DNA from: Halococcus qingdaonensis
GTDB lineage: Archaea > Halobacteriota > Halobacteria > Halobacteriales > Halococcaceae
Reading direction: 5' to 3'
Length of the DNA stretch: 64,000 bases
Assembly: GCF_024508235.1 (NCBI RefSeq)
Contig: NZ_CP101943.1
Coordinates: forward strand, 1,426,001-1,490,000
Part shown: positions 1-8,831 of the stretch, one piece after another
Position numbering within the stretch: the stretch's first letter is position 1
How the letters are laid out: each line of letters begins with the position of its first letter
Position numbers and translations under genes: made by a program
Notes under the pieces: model-generated
Databases searched by the model: none
Seen by the model: the letters and a program-made list of their open reading frames with translations, nothing else
Told to the model about the DNA's origin: nothing

Positions 1-1349
1 ACTGGGAGGACGATCCAGCCGACATGCGCGAGAACCTCCGGTACGGGGCGGACTACTCCTCACTCGAACCGCAGACCGAGATGGACTTCGAGCGCGAGGG
101 CGGCTTTTCGCACGCCATCGAACTCTGCAACGGCTGTGGCACCTGCCGCCAGACCGATTCGAACACGATGTGTCCGACCTACCGTGCCTCGAAGGAGGAG
201 ATCCAGACGACGCGCGGGCGGGCGAACATGCTCCGGGCGGGGATCTCCGGCGAGATATCAGAAGAAGAGATGTTCTCCGAGCGGTTCCAGGAGGAAGTGC
301 TCGACCTCTGTGTGGGCTGTAAGGGCTGCAAGAGCGACTGTCCGACGGGTGTCGACATGGCGAAAATCAAGACGGAGGTCAAACACGAGTACCACGAGCG
401 CGAGGGAGCGGGCCTCCGCGAGCGCCTCTTCGCCAACATCGATAGCCTTGCCGCGCTCGGCAGCCGATTTGCGCCGCTGTCGAACTGGGGGACGAAACTA
501 CCGGGCGCGCGAACCGCGATGGAACGGATCGCCGGCATCGCCGCGGAGCGCGAACTCCCCCACTTCGAGCGCGAGAGTCTGGAGGAGTGGTTCACCGCCC
601 GCGGCGGCTCTCAGGTCCCGCTCGCCGACGCCAACGAGAAGGCGCTTCTCTTTCCCGACACCTACACGAACTACAGCAACACCACGCCGGGGAAGGCCGC
701 AATCTTGACGCTCGAAGCGGCGGGTGTCCATGTCGAGATCCCCGACGACGTGGTGTCGAGCGGTCGACCGGCCTACTCGAAGGGTTTTCTCGACGAGGCT
801 CGCGGGCGTGCAGAGACGAACGTCGCGGTGCTCGATCCCTACGTTCGGGACGGCTGGTCGATCGTCTTCACCGAACCCTCGGACGCCGTGATGTTCCAGG
901 ACGAGTATCTCGATCTCCTTCCCCAGGACGGCGCGACCGAGCGTGTTTCCGGCAACGCCTACGGCGTTCTCGAATACATCGACGTGCTGCGGCTCGATGA
1001 TGAAATCGACTTCGAGGGACAGAACGAGTCGCTCACCTACCATGGCCACTGCAACCAGAAGGCGCTCAACAAGGACCACCACGCGGTCGGCGTTCTCAGA
1101 CGGGCCGGCTACGCCGTGGACCCGCTCGATTCGGGCTGCTGTGGCATGGCCGGCTCCTTTGGCTACGAGGAAGAACACTACGACCTCTCGCAAGCGATCG
1201 GCAACATCCTCTTCGAGCAGGTCGACGAGAGCGGCGGCGAGGAAGTGGTCGCTCCCGGCACCTCCTGTCGGACCCAACTCGGCGATCGACCCGGCGAAAC
1301 CCCGCCGCGTCATCCGATCGAGAAGGTCGCGCTGGCGATCACGCGCTGA
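1..1349 (+). CDS. FAD-linked oxidase / Fe-S oxidoreductase, C-terminal part (5' end outside window)
   Basis: The reading frame is already open at the left edge (in frame from base 3), so the Met at 24 is internal. The visible part carries two 4Fe-4S clusters: CNGCGTC around residues 35-41 (counted from that Met) with a following CP at 50, and CVGCKGCKSDCP around 96-107. Further on there are cysteine-rich CCG-type motifs, GHCNQK and DSGCCGMAGSFGYE. This is the GlpC/GlcF-like half of the roughly 1000-residue haloarchaeal fusion in which an N-terminal FAD-binding 4 domain oxidises D-lactate, glycolate or a similar 2-hydroxyacid and passes electrons through Fe-S centres to the membrane chain. The FAD half lies upstream of the window. 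The substrate cannot be decided from this fragment. Confidence 0.88.
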   Translation, partial: WEDDPADMRENLRYGADYSSLEPQTEMDFEREGGFSHAIELCNGCGTCRQTDSNTMCPTYRASKEEIQTTRGRANMLRAGISGEISEEEMFSERFQEEVLDLCVGCKGCKSDCPTGVDMAKIKTEVKHEYHEREGAGLRERLFANIDSLAALGSRFAPLSNWGTKLPGARTAMERIAGIAAERELPHFERESLEEWFTARGGSQVPLADANEKALLFPDTYTNYSNTTPGKAAILTLEAAGVHVEIPDDVVSSGRPAYSKGFLDEARGRAETNVAVLDPYVRDGWSIVFTEPSDAVMFQDEYLDLLPQDGATERVSGNAYGVLEYIDVLRLDDEIDFEGQNESLTYHGHCNQKALNKDHHAVGVLRRAGYAVDPLDSGCCGMAGSFGYEEEHYDLSQAIGNILFEQVDESGGEEVVAPGTSCRTQLGDRPGETPPRHPIEKVALAITR

Positions 1350-1353
1350 CGCC

Positions 1354-1584
1354 TCAGCCGCCCGACTCGCCGAACAGCTGACCGATCGTCCGCAGTAGGT
1401 CGACGACCGATTCGAGGATCGCGTCGATGCGCTCGATGAGATCCTGTACCCCTTCGAGCTGGAGCACGACTGCTGCGCCGCCTGACAGTTCGACGGGAAG
1501 GGCTGCTGCGTCGGGGCTACCGAACACGACGGCGACGGCAACGCTGACGGCCACCAGTCCGACCGCTACGGGAAGCGGTTTCAT
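1354..1584 (-). CDS. small membrane or secreted protein, 76 aa
   Basis: This short ORF starts with ATG and encodes a hydrophobic N-terminal segment (roughly residues 3-22), which is a signal anchor or signal peptide. A second, weaker hydrophobic and amphipathic helix rich in Ile, Leu, Val and Asp follows near the C-terminus. It lies tail to tail with the Fe-S oxidoreductase, 4 bp away. Third-position GC is high, as in neighbouring genes. No family is recognised and no function is proposed. Confidence 0.5.
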   Translation of the reverse strand: MKPLPVAVGLVAVSVAVAVVFGSPDAAALPVELSGGAAVVLQLEGVQDLIERIDAILESVVDLLRTIGQLFGESGG

Positions 1585-1671
1585 GGATCGATGGTATCTC
1601 GCGCTCGCCTATACCGGTTGCGGTGGCCTACCGCGCGCCACGGTATCATCCGTTTTCTCGAACCGTTCGGT

Positions 1672-2721
1672 TCAGGAATCGCGCCGCTGGCGGGCGCAGT
1701 CGGTAATGGGGTCGAGCACGCTATCCGCGATCTCGTAGGGGTCGGTCTCGCCGGCCGTGACGCCCGCGACGAGTTCCTCGATACCGCCACGGGCGGCGAT
1801 CTCCTCGGTGAGGAGGTCGGCGGTGTCCTCGCGCAGAAGGGTTCGGATCTCCTCGGCGTAGCGGGCGCGCGCCTTCGCGTCGAGTTCGCCCGTCGCTTCG
1901 AGATGTGCGCGATGGTCGTCGAGCGCGCTGACGTACTCCTCGACGCCCTCGCCATGGGTGGCGACCGCCTCGACGATCGGCGGCATCCAGCCGTTTTCGG
2001 CCTCCGTACGCTGGAGTGCGACCGCCTCGGCCGACTCGGCGTGATGGCCCGCGTGGTGGTCGGTCGAGGAGCGCCCGCGGTCGTCATCGCGCAGCTGGAG
2101 CATCTCCTGTAGCTCCTGGACCGTCCTATCGGCCCCGTCGAGATCGGCCTTGTTCACGACGAACACGTCGGCGATCTCCAGGATGCCGGCCTTGAGCATC
2201 TGTACGTCGTCGCCGCTGCCGGGCTGGACGAGCACCGTCACCGTGTCGGCGGTTTTCACGATGTCGATCTCGTTTTGCCCTGCACCGACGGTCTCGACGA
2301 TGATCCGATCCTTGCCGAAGGCGTCGAGCGCCTTCACCGCGTCGGCGGTGGCGATGGAGACACCGCCGAGGCTCCCGCGCGCGCTCATCGAGCGGAAGAA
2401 CACGTCCATGTCACCCACGTTGGACGCCATCCGGATGCGGTCGCCGAGCACCGCGCCGCCGGTGAAGGGTGAAGAGGGGTCGATGGCGATGACGCCGACG
2501 GTGAGGCCCTGGCTCCGGTAGTGTTCGGCGACCTTGTCGACGAGGGTGGATTTGCCCGCGCCCGGGCTGCCCGTGATGCCGATCACCTCGGCGTTGCCGG
2601 TGTGATCGTAGAGCGAGGAGACCAGTTCACGGTGGCCCGGCATGCGGTTTTCGATCTTCGTGATCGCCCGCGCCAGCGCGCGATGATCGCCGTCGAGCAG
2701 GCGGTCGAGCAGCTCGCTCAT
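1672..2721 (-). CDS. meaB: methylmalonyl-CoA mutase-associated GTPase MeaB (ArgK family)
   Basis: This 349-residue G3E P-loop GTPase has the Walker A motif GSPGAGKS at residues 51-58 after the family-typical helical N-terminus. MeaB proteins protect and reactivate the adenosylcobalamin-dependent methylmalonyl-CoA mutase by gating cofactor loading. The ATG at 2721 was chosen because it overlaps the TGA of the upstream mutase small-subunit gene in an ATGA quartet, which indicates translational coupling. A longer open frame exists upstream but only runs through the mutase gene. The pairing with the B12-binding subunit supports the assignment. The large mutase subunit is not in the window. Confidence 0.93.
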   Translation of the reverse strand: MSELLDRLLDGDHRALARAITKIENRMPGHRELVSSLYDHTGNAEVIGITGSPGAGKSTLVDKVAEHYRSQGLTVGVIAIDPSSPFTGGAVLGDRIRMASNVGDMDVFFRSMSARGSLGGVSIATADAVKALDAFGKDRIIVETVGAGQNEIDIVKTADTVTVLVQPGSGDDVQMLKAGILEIADVFVVNKADLDGADRTVQELQEMLQLRDDDRGRSSTDHHAGHHAESAEAVALQRTEAENGWMPPIVEAVATHGEGVEEYVSALDDHRAHLEATGELDAKARARYAEEIRTLLREDTADLLTEEIAARGGIEELVAGVTAGETDPYEIADSVLDPITDCARQRRDS

Positions 2722-3137
2722 TCGCGCTCGGGGGCGTTCTCGCGAACGAACTCGATGGTGTCCTCCATCGACGCGCCGGGGCCGAAGATGGCCGAGACGC
2801 CCCGTTCTCTGAGCTCGTCCTCGTCCTTGTCGGGGACGATCCCGCCGACGATGACGAGCGTGTCGTCGAGCGCACCGTACTCGTCGAGTCCGTCGAGGAT
2901 TTTGGGGACGAGCGTGTTGTGTGCCCCCGAGAGAATGGAGATCCCGAGGACGTCGACGTCCTCCTGGACGGCGGCCTGAACGACCTCGTCCGGCGAGCGG
3001 TGGAGGCCGGAATAGACGACCTCGAAGCCCGCATCGCGGAAGGCGCGCGCGATGACGTGCGCGCCGCGGTCGTGGCCGTCGAGTCCGACCTTGGCGACGA
3101 GACAGCGGATGGGGCGCTGTGTCTGCTCTGCACTCAT
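2718..3137 (-). CDS. mcmA2: methylmalonyl-CoA mutase small subunit (B12-binding domain)
   Basis: This 139-residue stand-alone cobalamin-binding domain has the DxHxxG signature as DGHDRG at residues 20-25, in which His22 would be the lower cobalt ligand. The GISILSGAH and GGIVPDKDE segments are typical of the mutase Rossmann domain. It pairs with a separate catalytic subunit to interconvert methylmalonyl-CoA and succinyl-CoA in propionate and odd-chain metabolism. It is the first gene of a two-gene unit with meaB, overlapping by 4 bp. The split architecture, with the catalytic subunit encoded elsewhere, is normal for archaea. Confidence 0.92.
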   Translation of the reverse strand: MSAEQTQRPIRCLVAKVGLDGHDRGAHVIARAFRDAGFEVVYSGLHRSPDEVVQAAVQEDVDVLGISILSGAHNTLVPKILDGLDEYGALDDTLVIVGGIVPDKDEDELRERGVSAIFGPGASMEDTIEFVRENAPERE

Positions 3138-3195
3138 GCACGCCCATTCAGTCGCCGCCGATTTGTGTTTATCGGTGAAAAACGATGCACGATCG

Positions 3196-3651
3196 TCAGT
3201 AGCCGTGCGGTCCGAGCTGCCGGCGCTCGTGCTGGACCGCCTCGAAGACCAGCCAGAACCCGGCCAGTGCGGTCAGAATCGGGACAAACGAACCCGGGTT
3301 CGTCCAGTCGACCGCTCTCCTGGACGTGAACCCGTAGAACGTCCCGTCACGCGAGACGTATTTCGGCAGGCTCAGGCCGTCGTCCTCGAAACTATAGCTC
3401 TGTCCGTCGATGGCGTTGTCGACGATGCGTTTCGTCTCGGCGTCGAGCTGTCGGTACGGCGTCGTCTGCGCTTGCTGTTGGAAGCTCGGCTCGCCGACCT
3501 GGCCGTCGTAGCCGAACTGGTAATCGAAATCGGCCGTCCCGAGCCAGATCGGCCCGCTGGCGAGCAGCACGCAGACACCGAGGAGCATCAGGAGGAATCG
3601 GAGCGACGAGTATCGCGTGAGCAGCGTGCTCCGAAGGAGCGATCGGACCAT
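3196..3651 (-). CDS. membrane-anchored protein with one extracytoplasmic domain, 151 aa
   Basis: The protein has an N-terminal transmembrane helix (about residues 17-38), an exported domain of about 70 residues and a C-terminal transmembrane helix (about 124-142). The start is the ATG at 3651. The open frame continues further upstream but only as the antisense of the DUF420 gene. The exported part contains a segment starting LDAETKRIVDNAIDG and a DGTFYGF motif, matched in spacing by the protein at 47975-48442. The two are probably paralogues of one haloarchaeal family of unknown function. The gene is head to head with the DUF420 gene and may share a promoter region with it. Confidence 0.72.
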   Translation of the reverse strand: MVRSLLRSTLLTRYSSLRFLLMLLGVCVLLASGPIWLGTADFDYQFGYDGQVGEPSFQQQAQTTPYRQLDAETKRIVDNAIDGQSYSFEDDGLSLPKYVSRDGTFYGFTSRRAVDWTNPGSFVPILTALAGFWLVFEAVQHERRQLGPHGY

Positions 3652-3738
3652 ACATTTACTGTCGAAACCGCCAATAAATATCTTCCCCCGCCGCGCCGAA
3701 CCAGAAGACCGATAGTTCGAACGTGCCAACGGCCGGGA

Positions 3739-4347
3739 ATGGCAACAGCCAGCACGCACGGCCCCGTCAAGGAGCATCCGCTCGCGGCGACCGCCGTCCT
3801 CTCGGTGATCGGCTACGTGCTCGTCATCGGGACGTTCGCCGGCGTCCTCGATATCTTTCCGCCGATCGACGACGGGACGGTGCTCCTGCTCTCGGACGCC
3901 ATCGCCGTCGTCAACAGTCTCGCGCTGACGGCGCTGCTCGTCGGCTTCTACTTCATCCGTCACGACGACGTCCGTCGCCACCGCGCGGCGATGCTCACCG
4001 CCTTCGGACTCATCATGGTCTTCCTCGTGCTCTACCTCTGGAAGGTCGGCGGCGGGTTCGAGAAGGAGATCGTCATCGAACAGGGCCAGTTCCTCGCCGG
4101 CTACGCCGGTCTCATCAGACCGCTCTATCTGATGATGCTCGCGATCCACATCCTACTGTCGGCGATCGCGGTTCCCGTCGTCATCTACCCGGTCGTGCTC
4201 GGGCTGACCCACACACCCGCCGAGCTCAAGGAGACCGCCCACGCACGCATCGGCCGCATCGCGGTCGCCTCGTGGTCGCTCAGCCTGTTTTTGGGCGTCG
4301 TGACCTACTTCCTGCTGAACCATCTCTACAGCTGGATGCCGCGGTAG
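3739..4347 (+). CDS. DUF420 membrane protein, oxidase-assembly (CtaM/YozB) family
   Basis: This 202-residue protein has five or six predicted transmembrane helices and the DUF420 hallmarks: an RRHRAAM loop after helix 2, a LYLMMLAIHI helix with an intramembrane His, and a second conserved HARIGR loop. The bacterial homologue CtaM/YozB is needed to mature heme-copper oxidases. Its position near ctaA-ctaB and coxB (6.4-8.8 kb) fits such a role here. The start is the ATG at 3739; the frame upstream is non-coding. A second copy of the family lies at 41291-41848. Confidence 0.85.
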   Translation: MATASTHGPVKEHPLAATAVLSVIGYVLVIGTFAGVLDIFPPIDDGTVLLLSDAIAVVNSLALTALLVGFYFIRHDDVRRHRAAMLTAFGLIMVFLVLYLWKVGGGFEKEIVIEQGQFLAGYAGLIRPLYLMMLAIHILLSAIAVPVVIYPVVLGLTHTPAELKETAHARIGRIAVASWSLSLFLGVVTYFLLNHLYSWMPR

Positions 4348-4443
4348 CACCGTCGAACCGAGAGCACCCTCGATCCGGCGACTCGCGGCGATCCCTGTAC
4401 GACGATTCCGTTCCAGAATGAAAACCGAGTCGCAACTTCCCGA

Positions 4444-5190
4444 TCAGTCCGTGCGCGGCAGGGCGTACGCCCCGAGCGCGAAAAAGACGACCGCGAGCAC
4501 GCAGAGAACCACGAGATCGAGCTCCCAGCCGCTCCCGCCGGTGACGACCGTGCGCACGCCGCGGGCGAAGTACGTCAGCGGCGAGACGTTCATCACCGGC
4601 TGGAACCACTCGGGAAGCAGATCGGGCGGCACGAACGTATCGGACAGGAAGAGCAGCGGGAGCGCCAGCGAGTTGCTCGCCGCGATGACCCCGTCCTGAG
4701 AGTCGGCGAGGCTGCCGAGAAGCGCGCCCACGCCACAGAACAGCGCGACCGAGACGACGACGAACGGGACGACGACGACCGAGAGCGTCACGTCCGCACC
4801 CGTGAGGAGGACGACGAGTCCGAGGATGAGCAGGCCCGCGAACCCGATGATCAGTACGTTGACCAGCGTCTGGGCGAGCAGCCACTCCGGGCGGGTGAGC
4901 GGCGTACTGGCGAGTTTCTCGAAGCGATTGCCATCGCGGTGGCGTGCGACCGTGCTACCGACGCGCGAGAGCGGCGTGAAGAGCACGACGACGGCCAGAT
5001 AGCCCGGCACGTAGTACGCCGGTGACTCCGTAAAGAGTCCGCCGCCGGTCGGGCGCGTGCCGACCAGCACGCCGAAGATGAGGATGAGGATCACGGGGAA
5101 AAAGAAGGTGAAGAAGACGGCCGTCCGCCGGCGCAGGAACGAGCGCCACGCCGCGCTGGTCGCTGCACCGACCCGTCCGGTCGCGGTCAC
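4444..5190 (-). CDS. ABC-2 type transporter permease
   Basis: This 248-residue membrane protein has six predicted helices and the ABC-2 layout: a basic N-terminus, a first helix FFTFFFPVILILIFGVLVG, and a large hydrophilic loop before the remaining helices. The start is the GTG at 5190, which overlaps the TGA of the ATPase gene as GTGA, so the two proteins are translationally coupled. Together they form an exporter of the multidrug/heme or lipid type. The substrate is unknown. Linkage to the cytochrome oxidase genes makes a role in oxidase maturation possible, but this is inference only. Confidence 0.88.
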   Translation of the reverse strand: MTATGRVGAATSAAWRSFLRRRTAVFFTFFFPVILILIFGVLVGTRPTGGGLFTESPAYYVPGYLAVVVLFTPLSRVGSTVARHRDGNRFEKLASTPLTRPEWLLAQTLVNVLIIGFAGLLILGLVVLLTGADVTLSVVVVPFVVVSVALFCGVGALLGSLADSQDGVIAASNSLALPLLFLSDTFVPPDLLPEWFQPVMNVSPLTYFARGVRTVVTGGSGWELDLVVLCVLAVVFFALGAYALPRTD

Positions 5191-6137
5191 TGTACCATCT
5201 CCGCTTCCTGTCCCGTATCCGCAAGCGAACGGTCGTCGTCGATGCCGTCGCGCGAACGGCTCTCGTCGGTCACCGTGAGATAGACGTCCTCCAGGTCGGG
5301 CTGTCGCCACGCGAGCTCGCCGTATTCGATAGCGTTCCGTTCGAGCGCATCCACCACCGTCCCGATCTCGGTCGCCGAAACGTCGCCCACGACGATGCCC
5401 GTCGGGTGGGAGTCGATCGTGTGGTCAAGTCCGCCGAGCGCCGTCGTGTCGGCGTCGGTCTCGATTTCGAGTCTGGACCGGCCGCCGTATTCAGCGACGA
5501 GATCGCCGGGCGTGCCGACGGCGGCCAGCTGGCCGTCGGCGAGCAGCCCCACCCGATCGGCGAGCCGTTCGGCCTCGGCCATGTAGTGGGTGGTGAGGAG
5601 GATCGTCGTGCCACCGGCCGCGAGCCCCTCCAGAAGACGCCAGAGCGCGCGTCGGCCGGCCGGATCGATCCCCGTCGTCGGCTCGTCGAGCACCAGCAGG
5701 TCGGGATCGTTGACGAGCGTCGCGCCGACACAGGTCCGGCGCTGCTGGCCGCCCGAGAGGTCTTCGTACCGTGTATCGGCGCTGCCGGTTATCCCGACGT
5801 CGTCCAGAACGCTCTCGATGTCACGTGGATCGTCGTACAGACCGGCGTAGTAGTCGAGCAGTTCGCGTGCGCTCAGCCGTGCCGGCGGCGAAAACGATTG
5901 GGGAAGCACGCCGAGGCGTGCGTTCTCGACCGCGTCGGGTGGCGAGCCAAACAGCGACACCGAGCCGTCGATCGCGGTGGTACCGGTCAGCGCACGCACG
6001 AGCGTCGTCTTGCCCGCGCCGTTCGGGCCGACCAGCGCGAACACCTCGCCGGCGGCGACCGACAGCGAGACGCCGTCGAGCGCCACCGTCTCGCCGTACT
6101 CCCGGCGAACGTCCTCAGCACGCAGTACCGCATCCAT
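5187..6137 (-). CDS. ABC transporter ATP-binding protein
   Basis: This 316-residue ATPase has Walker A GPNGAGKTT at about 37-45, Q-loop GVLPQ at about 76-80, signature LSGGQQRR at 127-134 and Walker B LLVLDEP at 147-153, followed by the D-loop and H-loop (TTHYM). The C-terminal ~80 residues form the regulatory extension common in ABC-2 drug and heme exporters (CcmA/DrrA group). It is the first gene of a two-gene operon with the overlapping permease. The ATG start at 6137 lies 48 bp from the Rdx-family gene upstream on the same strand. Confidence 0.92.
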   Translation of the reverse strand: MDAVLRAEDVRREYGETVALDGVSLSVAAGEVFALVGPNGAGKTTLVRALTGTTAIDGSVSLFGSPPDAVENARLGVLPQSFSPPARLSARELLDYYAGLYDDPRDIESVLDDVGITGSADTRYEDLSGGQQRRTCVGATLVNDPDLLVLDEPTTGIDPAGRRALWRLLEGLAAGGTTILLTTHYMAEAERLADRVGLLADGQLAAVGTPGDLVAEYGGRSRLEIETDADTTALGGLDHTIDSHPTGIVVGDVSATEIGTVVDALERNAIEYGELAWRQPDLEDVYLTVTDESRSRDGIDDDRSLADTGQEAEMVQ

Positions 6138-6185
6138 GCTGGATCGACGGCCGCGGCCGTTCTAAGGGGTTCGATTCGACGAGCG

Positions 6186-6416
6186 TCAGAGCCGACCGCG
6201 TACCTCGCGGGTGATGCCGTCGACGTCGTACTCGTCCTCGCCCTTCTCGAAGACCGTCTCGCCGTCGACACGCACTTCGAGGACGCCGTGATCGCCGGTG
6301 ACGAGCGCCACGCGGTCGAGTTCGGCACCGAAGTTCGTGAGCAGCGCGTGCTGGACGTCTTCGGCACGTTCGAGGAAGCCACAAGGAACGCAGTATTCGA
6401 TCTCGACTGTCGCCAT
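6186..6416 (-). CDS. Rdx family (SelW/SelT/SelH-like) thioredoxin-fold protein
   Basis: This 76-residue protein starts VEIEYCVPCGF with a CxxC pair at Cys9 and Cys12, followed by the alternating beta-strand and helix pattern of the Rdx fold, including VLEVRVDGETVFEKGED. Eukaryotic members carry selenocysteine in this motif; here both positions are plain cysteine codons. A redox role, such as thiol transfer or thiol sensing, is the family inference. The gene lies between the ABC ATPase gene and ctaA-ctaB on the same strand, so it could be co-transcribed with the oxidase biogenesis genes. Confidence 0.88.
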   Translation of the reverse strand: MATVEIEYCVPCGFLERAEDVQHALLTNFGAELDRVALVTGDHGVLEVRVDGETVFEKGEDEYDVDGITREVRGRL

Positions 6417-6457
6417 GGACGGGATTGCGTCTCGGCCGATTTACGCCTATCGCCGGC

Positions 6458-7873
6458 TCAAAGTAGGATGGCGTCGATAACGATGGCGAACAGCAGCGCG
6501 CCGAGATAGGCGTTCGAGGCGTGGAACGCACGGAAGGCGGCCTGTTCGCTGCGCTCGCGGTGGAGTCTGACGACCGTCCAGAGGAACAGTGCGCCGAACG
6601 CGACCGTTGCGCCGGCGTAGAGCCAGCCGAGCGACGTGACTGCCGACAACACGCTCGCGCCGAGCAGCGTGGCCGCGAGATACCAGACGATGTGCCGACG
6701 GGTGACGCGTTCGCCACGGACCACGGGCAGCATCGGAAAGCCGCCGCGGGCGTAGTCGTCCTTGTACGCGAGCGCGAGGTTGTAGAAGTGCGCCGGCGTC
6801 CAGAGGAAGATGACGCCCGCGAGCGCGAGTCCCGGCACGCCCACCGTTCCCGTCACCCCGACCCAGCCGATGAGCGCGGGGAGCGCGCCCGCAGCGCCAC
6901 CCAGAACGGTGTTCTGTACGGTGTTCGGTTTGAGCACGAGCGTGTAGATCACGCTGTAAAAGAGGATGGCACAGAGGCCGAGCGCGGCCGCCAGCAGGTT
7001 GACCGAGAGGAACAGCGCGAGCGAGGCGGCCGCGAGCAGGACGCCGAAGGCGAGCGCGTTCGTCACGCCCACCTGATCGGTGGCGATCGGGCGGTCGTTC
7101 GTCCGCTGCATCTTCCGATCCTTCTTGCGTTCGAGTACGTGGTTGAACGTGCCGCTCGCACCGATCGCGAGCACGCCGCCACCGAGCACTCTGACGACGA
7201 TCCCGGCATCGAGCGACGGCCCGGCCGCGAGCGCCATCCCGGCGGCCGCCACGAGACAGAGCAGCCACATCAGACGTGGCTTCATCAGTCTGAAATACGC
7301 CGCGCCGATCCGCCTCGCGCTGGCGAGCGGGCCGGATGGCGGTGACGGGGTTTGCAGTGACGGATTTTCGCCAGTGTCGGTGTCGGTCGGTGTGGCCGTG
7401 AGTGGATCCGGATCCGTGACCGGTGCCGTGTCGTCGGTGCCGAGTTCGAGTGTCCACGCGAGCGCGAGGACGAGCCCGACGAAGATCGCCATCCCGGAGA
7501 GCAGGTGGAGCGTCGAGAGCCAGTCGGCCGAGGCGGTCGCGGCGAGCGCGCCCAACCCGATCTGGACGGGGTAGAGAACGAACGGGACGAGCAGGGCAGC
7601 CTTCGCGCGTCGCGACGTGGACGAGCGCCAGGTCGTGACGAGCGCCGCGAGGACGACGACGCCGACGACGAGCGCCGCGAGGCGGTGGCCCCACGCGATG
7701 AGCACGCGCGGATCGGAGAGATCGGTGCCACAGAGCGGCCAGGTCGAGCAGGCTTGCGTCGCCTCGGTCAGCGCCGTCGTCGCTCCGACGACGATGAGGA
7801 GATAGACGCCGATGGCCGCGGCCGCAAGCAGCGTCGTCACCCGTCTGCGCTCGGTGGCTGTGTTGGCTGTCAC
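6458..7873 (-). CDS. ctaB: heme O synthase (protoheme IX farnesyltransferase) with N-terminal CtaA/COX15-like domain
   Basis: The N-terminal ~150 residues contain about four transmembrane helices with the QACSTWPLCG and AWGHRLAAL motifs of heme A synthase (CtaA/COX15). A variable acidic linker (about 155-190) leads into a complete UbiA-type prenyltransferase domain with FNHVLERKKDRKMQRTNDRP, the polyprenyl-diphosphate/Mg site of CtaB. The usual first Asp of that site appears as Glu here. The GTG at 7873 (471 aa) was chosen over a TTG 30 bp upstream. The gene diverges from coxB with about 110 bp between them. Its role is to make heme O, and perhaps help make heme A, for the terminal oxidase. 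Confidence 0.87.
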   Translation of the reverse strand: MTANTATERRRVTTLLAAAAIGVYLLIVVGATTALTEATQACSTWPLCGTDLSDPRVLIAWGHRLAALVVGVVVLAALVTTWRSSTSRRAKAALLVPFVLYPVQIGLGALAATASADWLSTLHLLSGMAIFVGLVLALAWTLELGTDDTAPVTDPDPLTATPTDTDTGENPSLQTPSPPSGPLASARRIGAAYFRLMKPRLMWLLCLVAAAGMALAAGPSLDAGIVVRVLGGGVLAIGASGTFNHVLERKKDRKMQRTNDRPIATDQVGVTNALAFGVLLAAASLALFLSVNLLAAALGLCAILFYSVIYTLVLKPNTVQNTVLGGAAGALPALIGWVGVTGTVGVPGLALAGVIFLWTPAHFYNLALAYKDDYARGGFPMLPVVRGERVTRRHIVWYLAATLLGASVLSAVTSLGWLYAGATVAFGALFLWTVVRLHRERSEQAAFRAFHASNAYLGALLFAIVIDAILL

Positions 7874-7985
7874 GGTGTTGTGACTCGATTTCGATCTTCG
7901 CAATCGGCGTACTTAGGCCCCGCGTTTTCGGCCATCGACAGGGGAGTCAGCAGGTATTTATGCTCCACTACCGAAGCGCGGACAG

Positions 7986-8831
7986 ATGACCAAAACGCGT
8001 CTCGGGCGGTATGCCCTGCTGGTGGTCGGGGCCGTTCTCGCTGCGACGGAACCGGTGTTGGCACAGTCGGTCAACGCGGACCTCATCTACGGACTGAACG
8101 CGAAGCTGCTCTACGTCGCGATCCCGATAACGCTGCTCGTCCAGGTCATTCTGGTCTACGCAGTCTGGAAATTTCGGAACAACGACGATCCGCAGCCGAC
8201 CCGCGAGAACCGACGGCTCGAAATCACGTGGACGATCGCCACCGCGATCATCCTCCTGTTCGTCGGCGTCGCCTCCTACACGGTGATTGGCAACCCGGCG
8301 ATCGCGCTGACCGCCGACGGGAATCAGGCACAGCCACAGGCCCAACAGCAGCTCCAACCGTCGGTCACGCATCCGAACCGCTCAGGGGCGACCGCCCCGG
8401 ATAGCAAACAGGCCGTCGAGATCGAGATCGACGCCTTCCAGTGGGGCTGGGAGTTCATCTATCCGGACGCGGGCGTCAACTCCTCGACCGAACTCGCGAT
8501 ACCGGCGAACAAGTCGGTTTATCTCCACATCACCTCCCGTGACGTCATCCACGCGGTCCACGTGCCGGCGCTCGGCCTCAAACAGGACGCCATCCCCGGC
8601 CAGTACAACACGATCATGACCAACGCCACCGAACCCGGCACCTACCAGCTCTACTGCGCCGAGTTCTGTGGCTCCGGCCACTCGAAGATGCTCGCCAACA
8701 TGACGGTCATGCCGCAGGGCGAGTACCAGTCGTGGCTCGACGAGCAGAAATCCGGTAGCGGTTCGAACGAGAGCGCTGGCGGCTCGGCGAACAGTTCGTC
8801 GCTGGCCCCCGTCGCCGCGAACCCGGCCTAA
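7986..8831 (+). CDS. coxB: cytochrome c oxidase subunit II
   Basis: This 281-residue protein has a signal or first hydrophobic segment (10-27), two transmembrane helices (about 41-62 and 82-103), a Gln/Pro linker and a cupredoxin domain. The CuA ligands are complete: His189 in VIHAVHVP and the cluster CAEFCGSGHSKM with Cys224, Glu226, Cys228, His232 and Met235. It receives electrons on the outer face and passes them to subunit I, which is not in the window. The C-terminal ~25 residues are a Gly/Ser-rich tail. Its stop overlaps the 3' end of convergent radB by 4 bp. Confidence 0.95.
   Translation: MTKTRLGRYALLVVGAVLAATEPVLAQSVNADLIYGLNAKLLYVAIPITLLVQVILVYAVWKFRNNDDPQPTRENRRLEITWTIATAIILLFVGVASYTVIGNPAIALTADGNQAQPQAQQQLQPSVTHPNRSGATAPDSKQAVEIEIDAFQWGWEFIYPDAGVNSSTELAIPANKSVYLHITSRDVIHAVHVPALGLKQDAIPGQYNTIMTNATEPGTYQLYCAEFCGSGHSKMLANMTVMPQGEYQSWLDEQKSGSGSNESAGGSANSSSLAPVAANPA

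Noticed and set aside
498-1541. Long overlapping ORFs on the opposite strand of clear genes (also at 10871-12079, 17234-18631, 21306-23093, 58329-60275)
   Set aside because: High third-position GC leaves antisense frames open; they lack family motifs and have Arg- or Asp-rich low-complexity translations.
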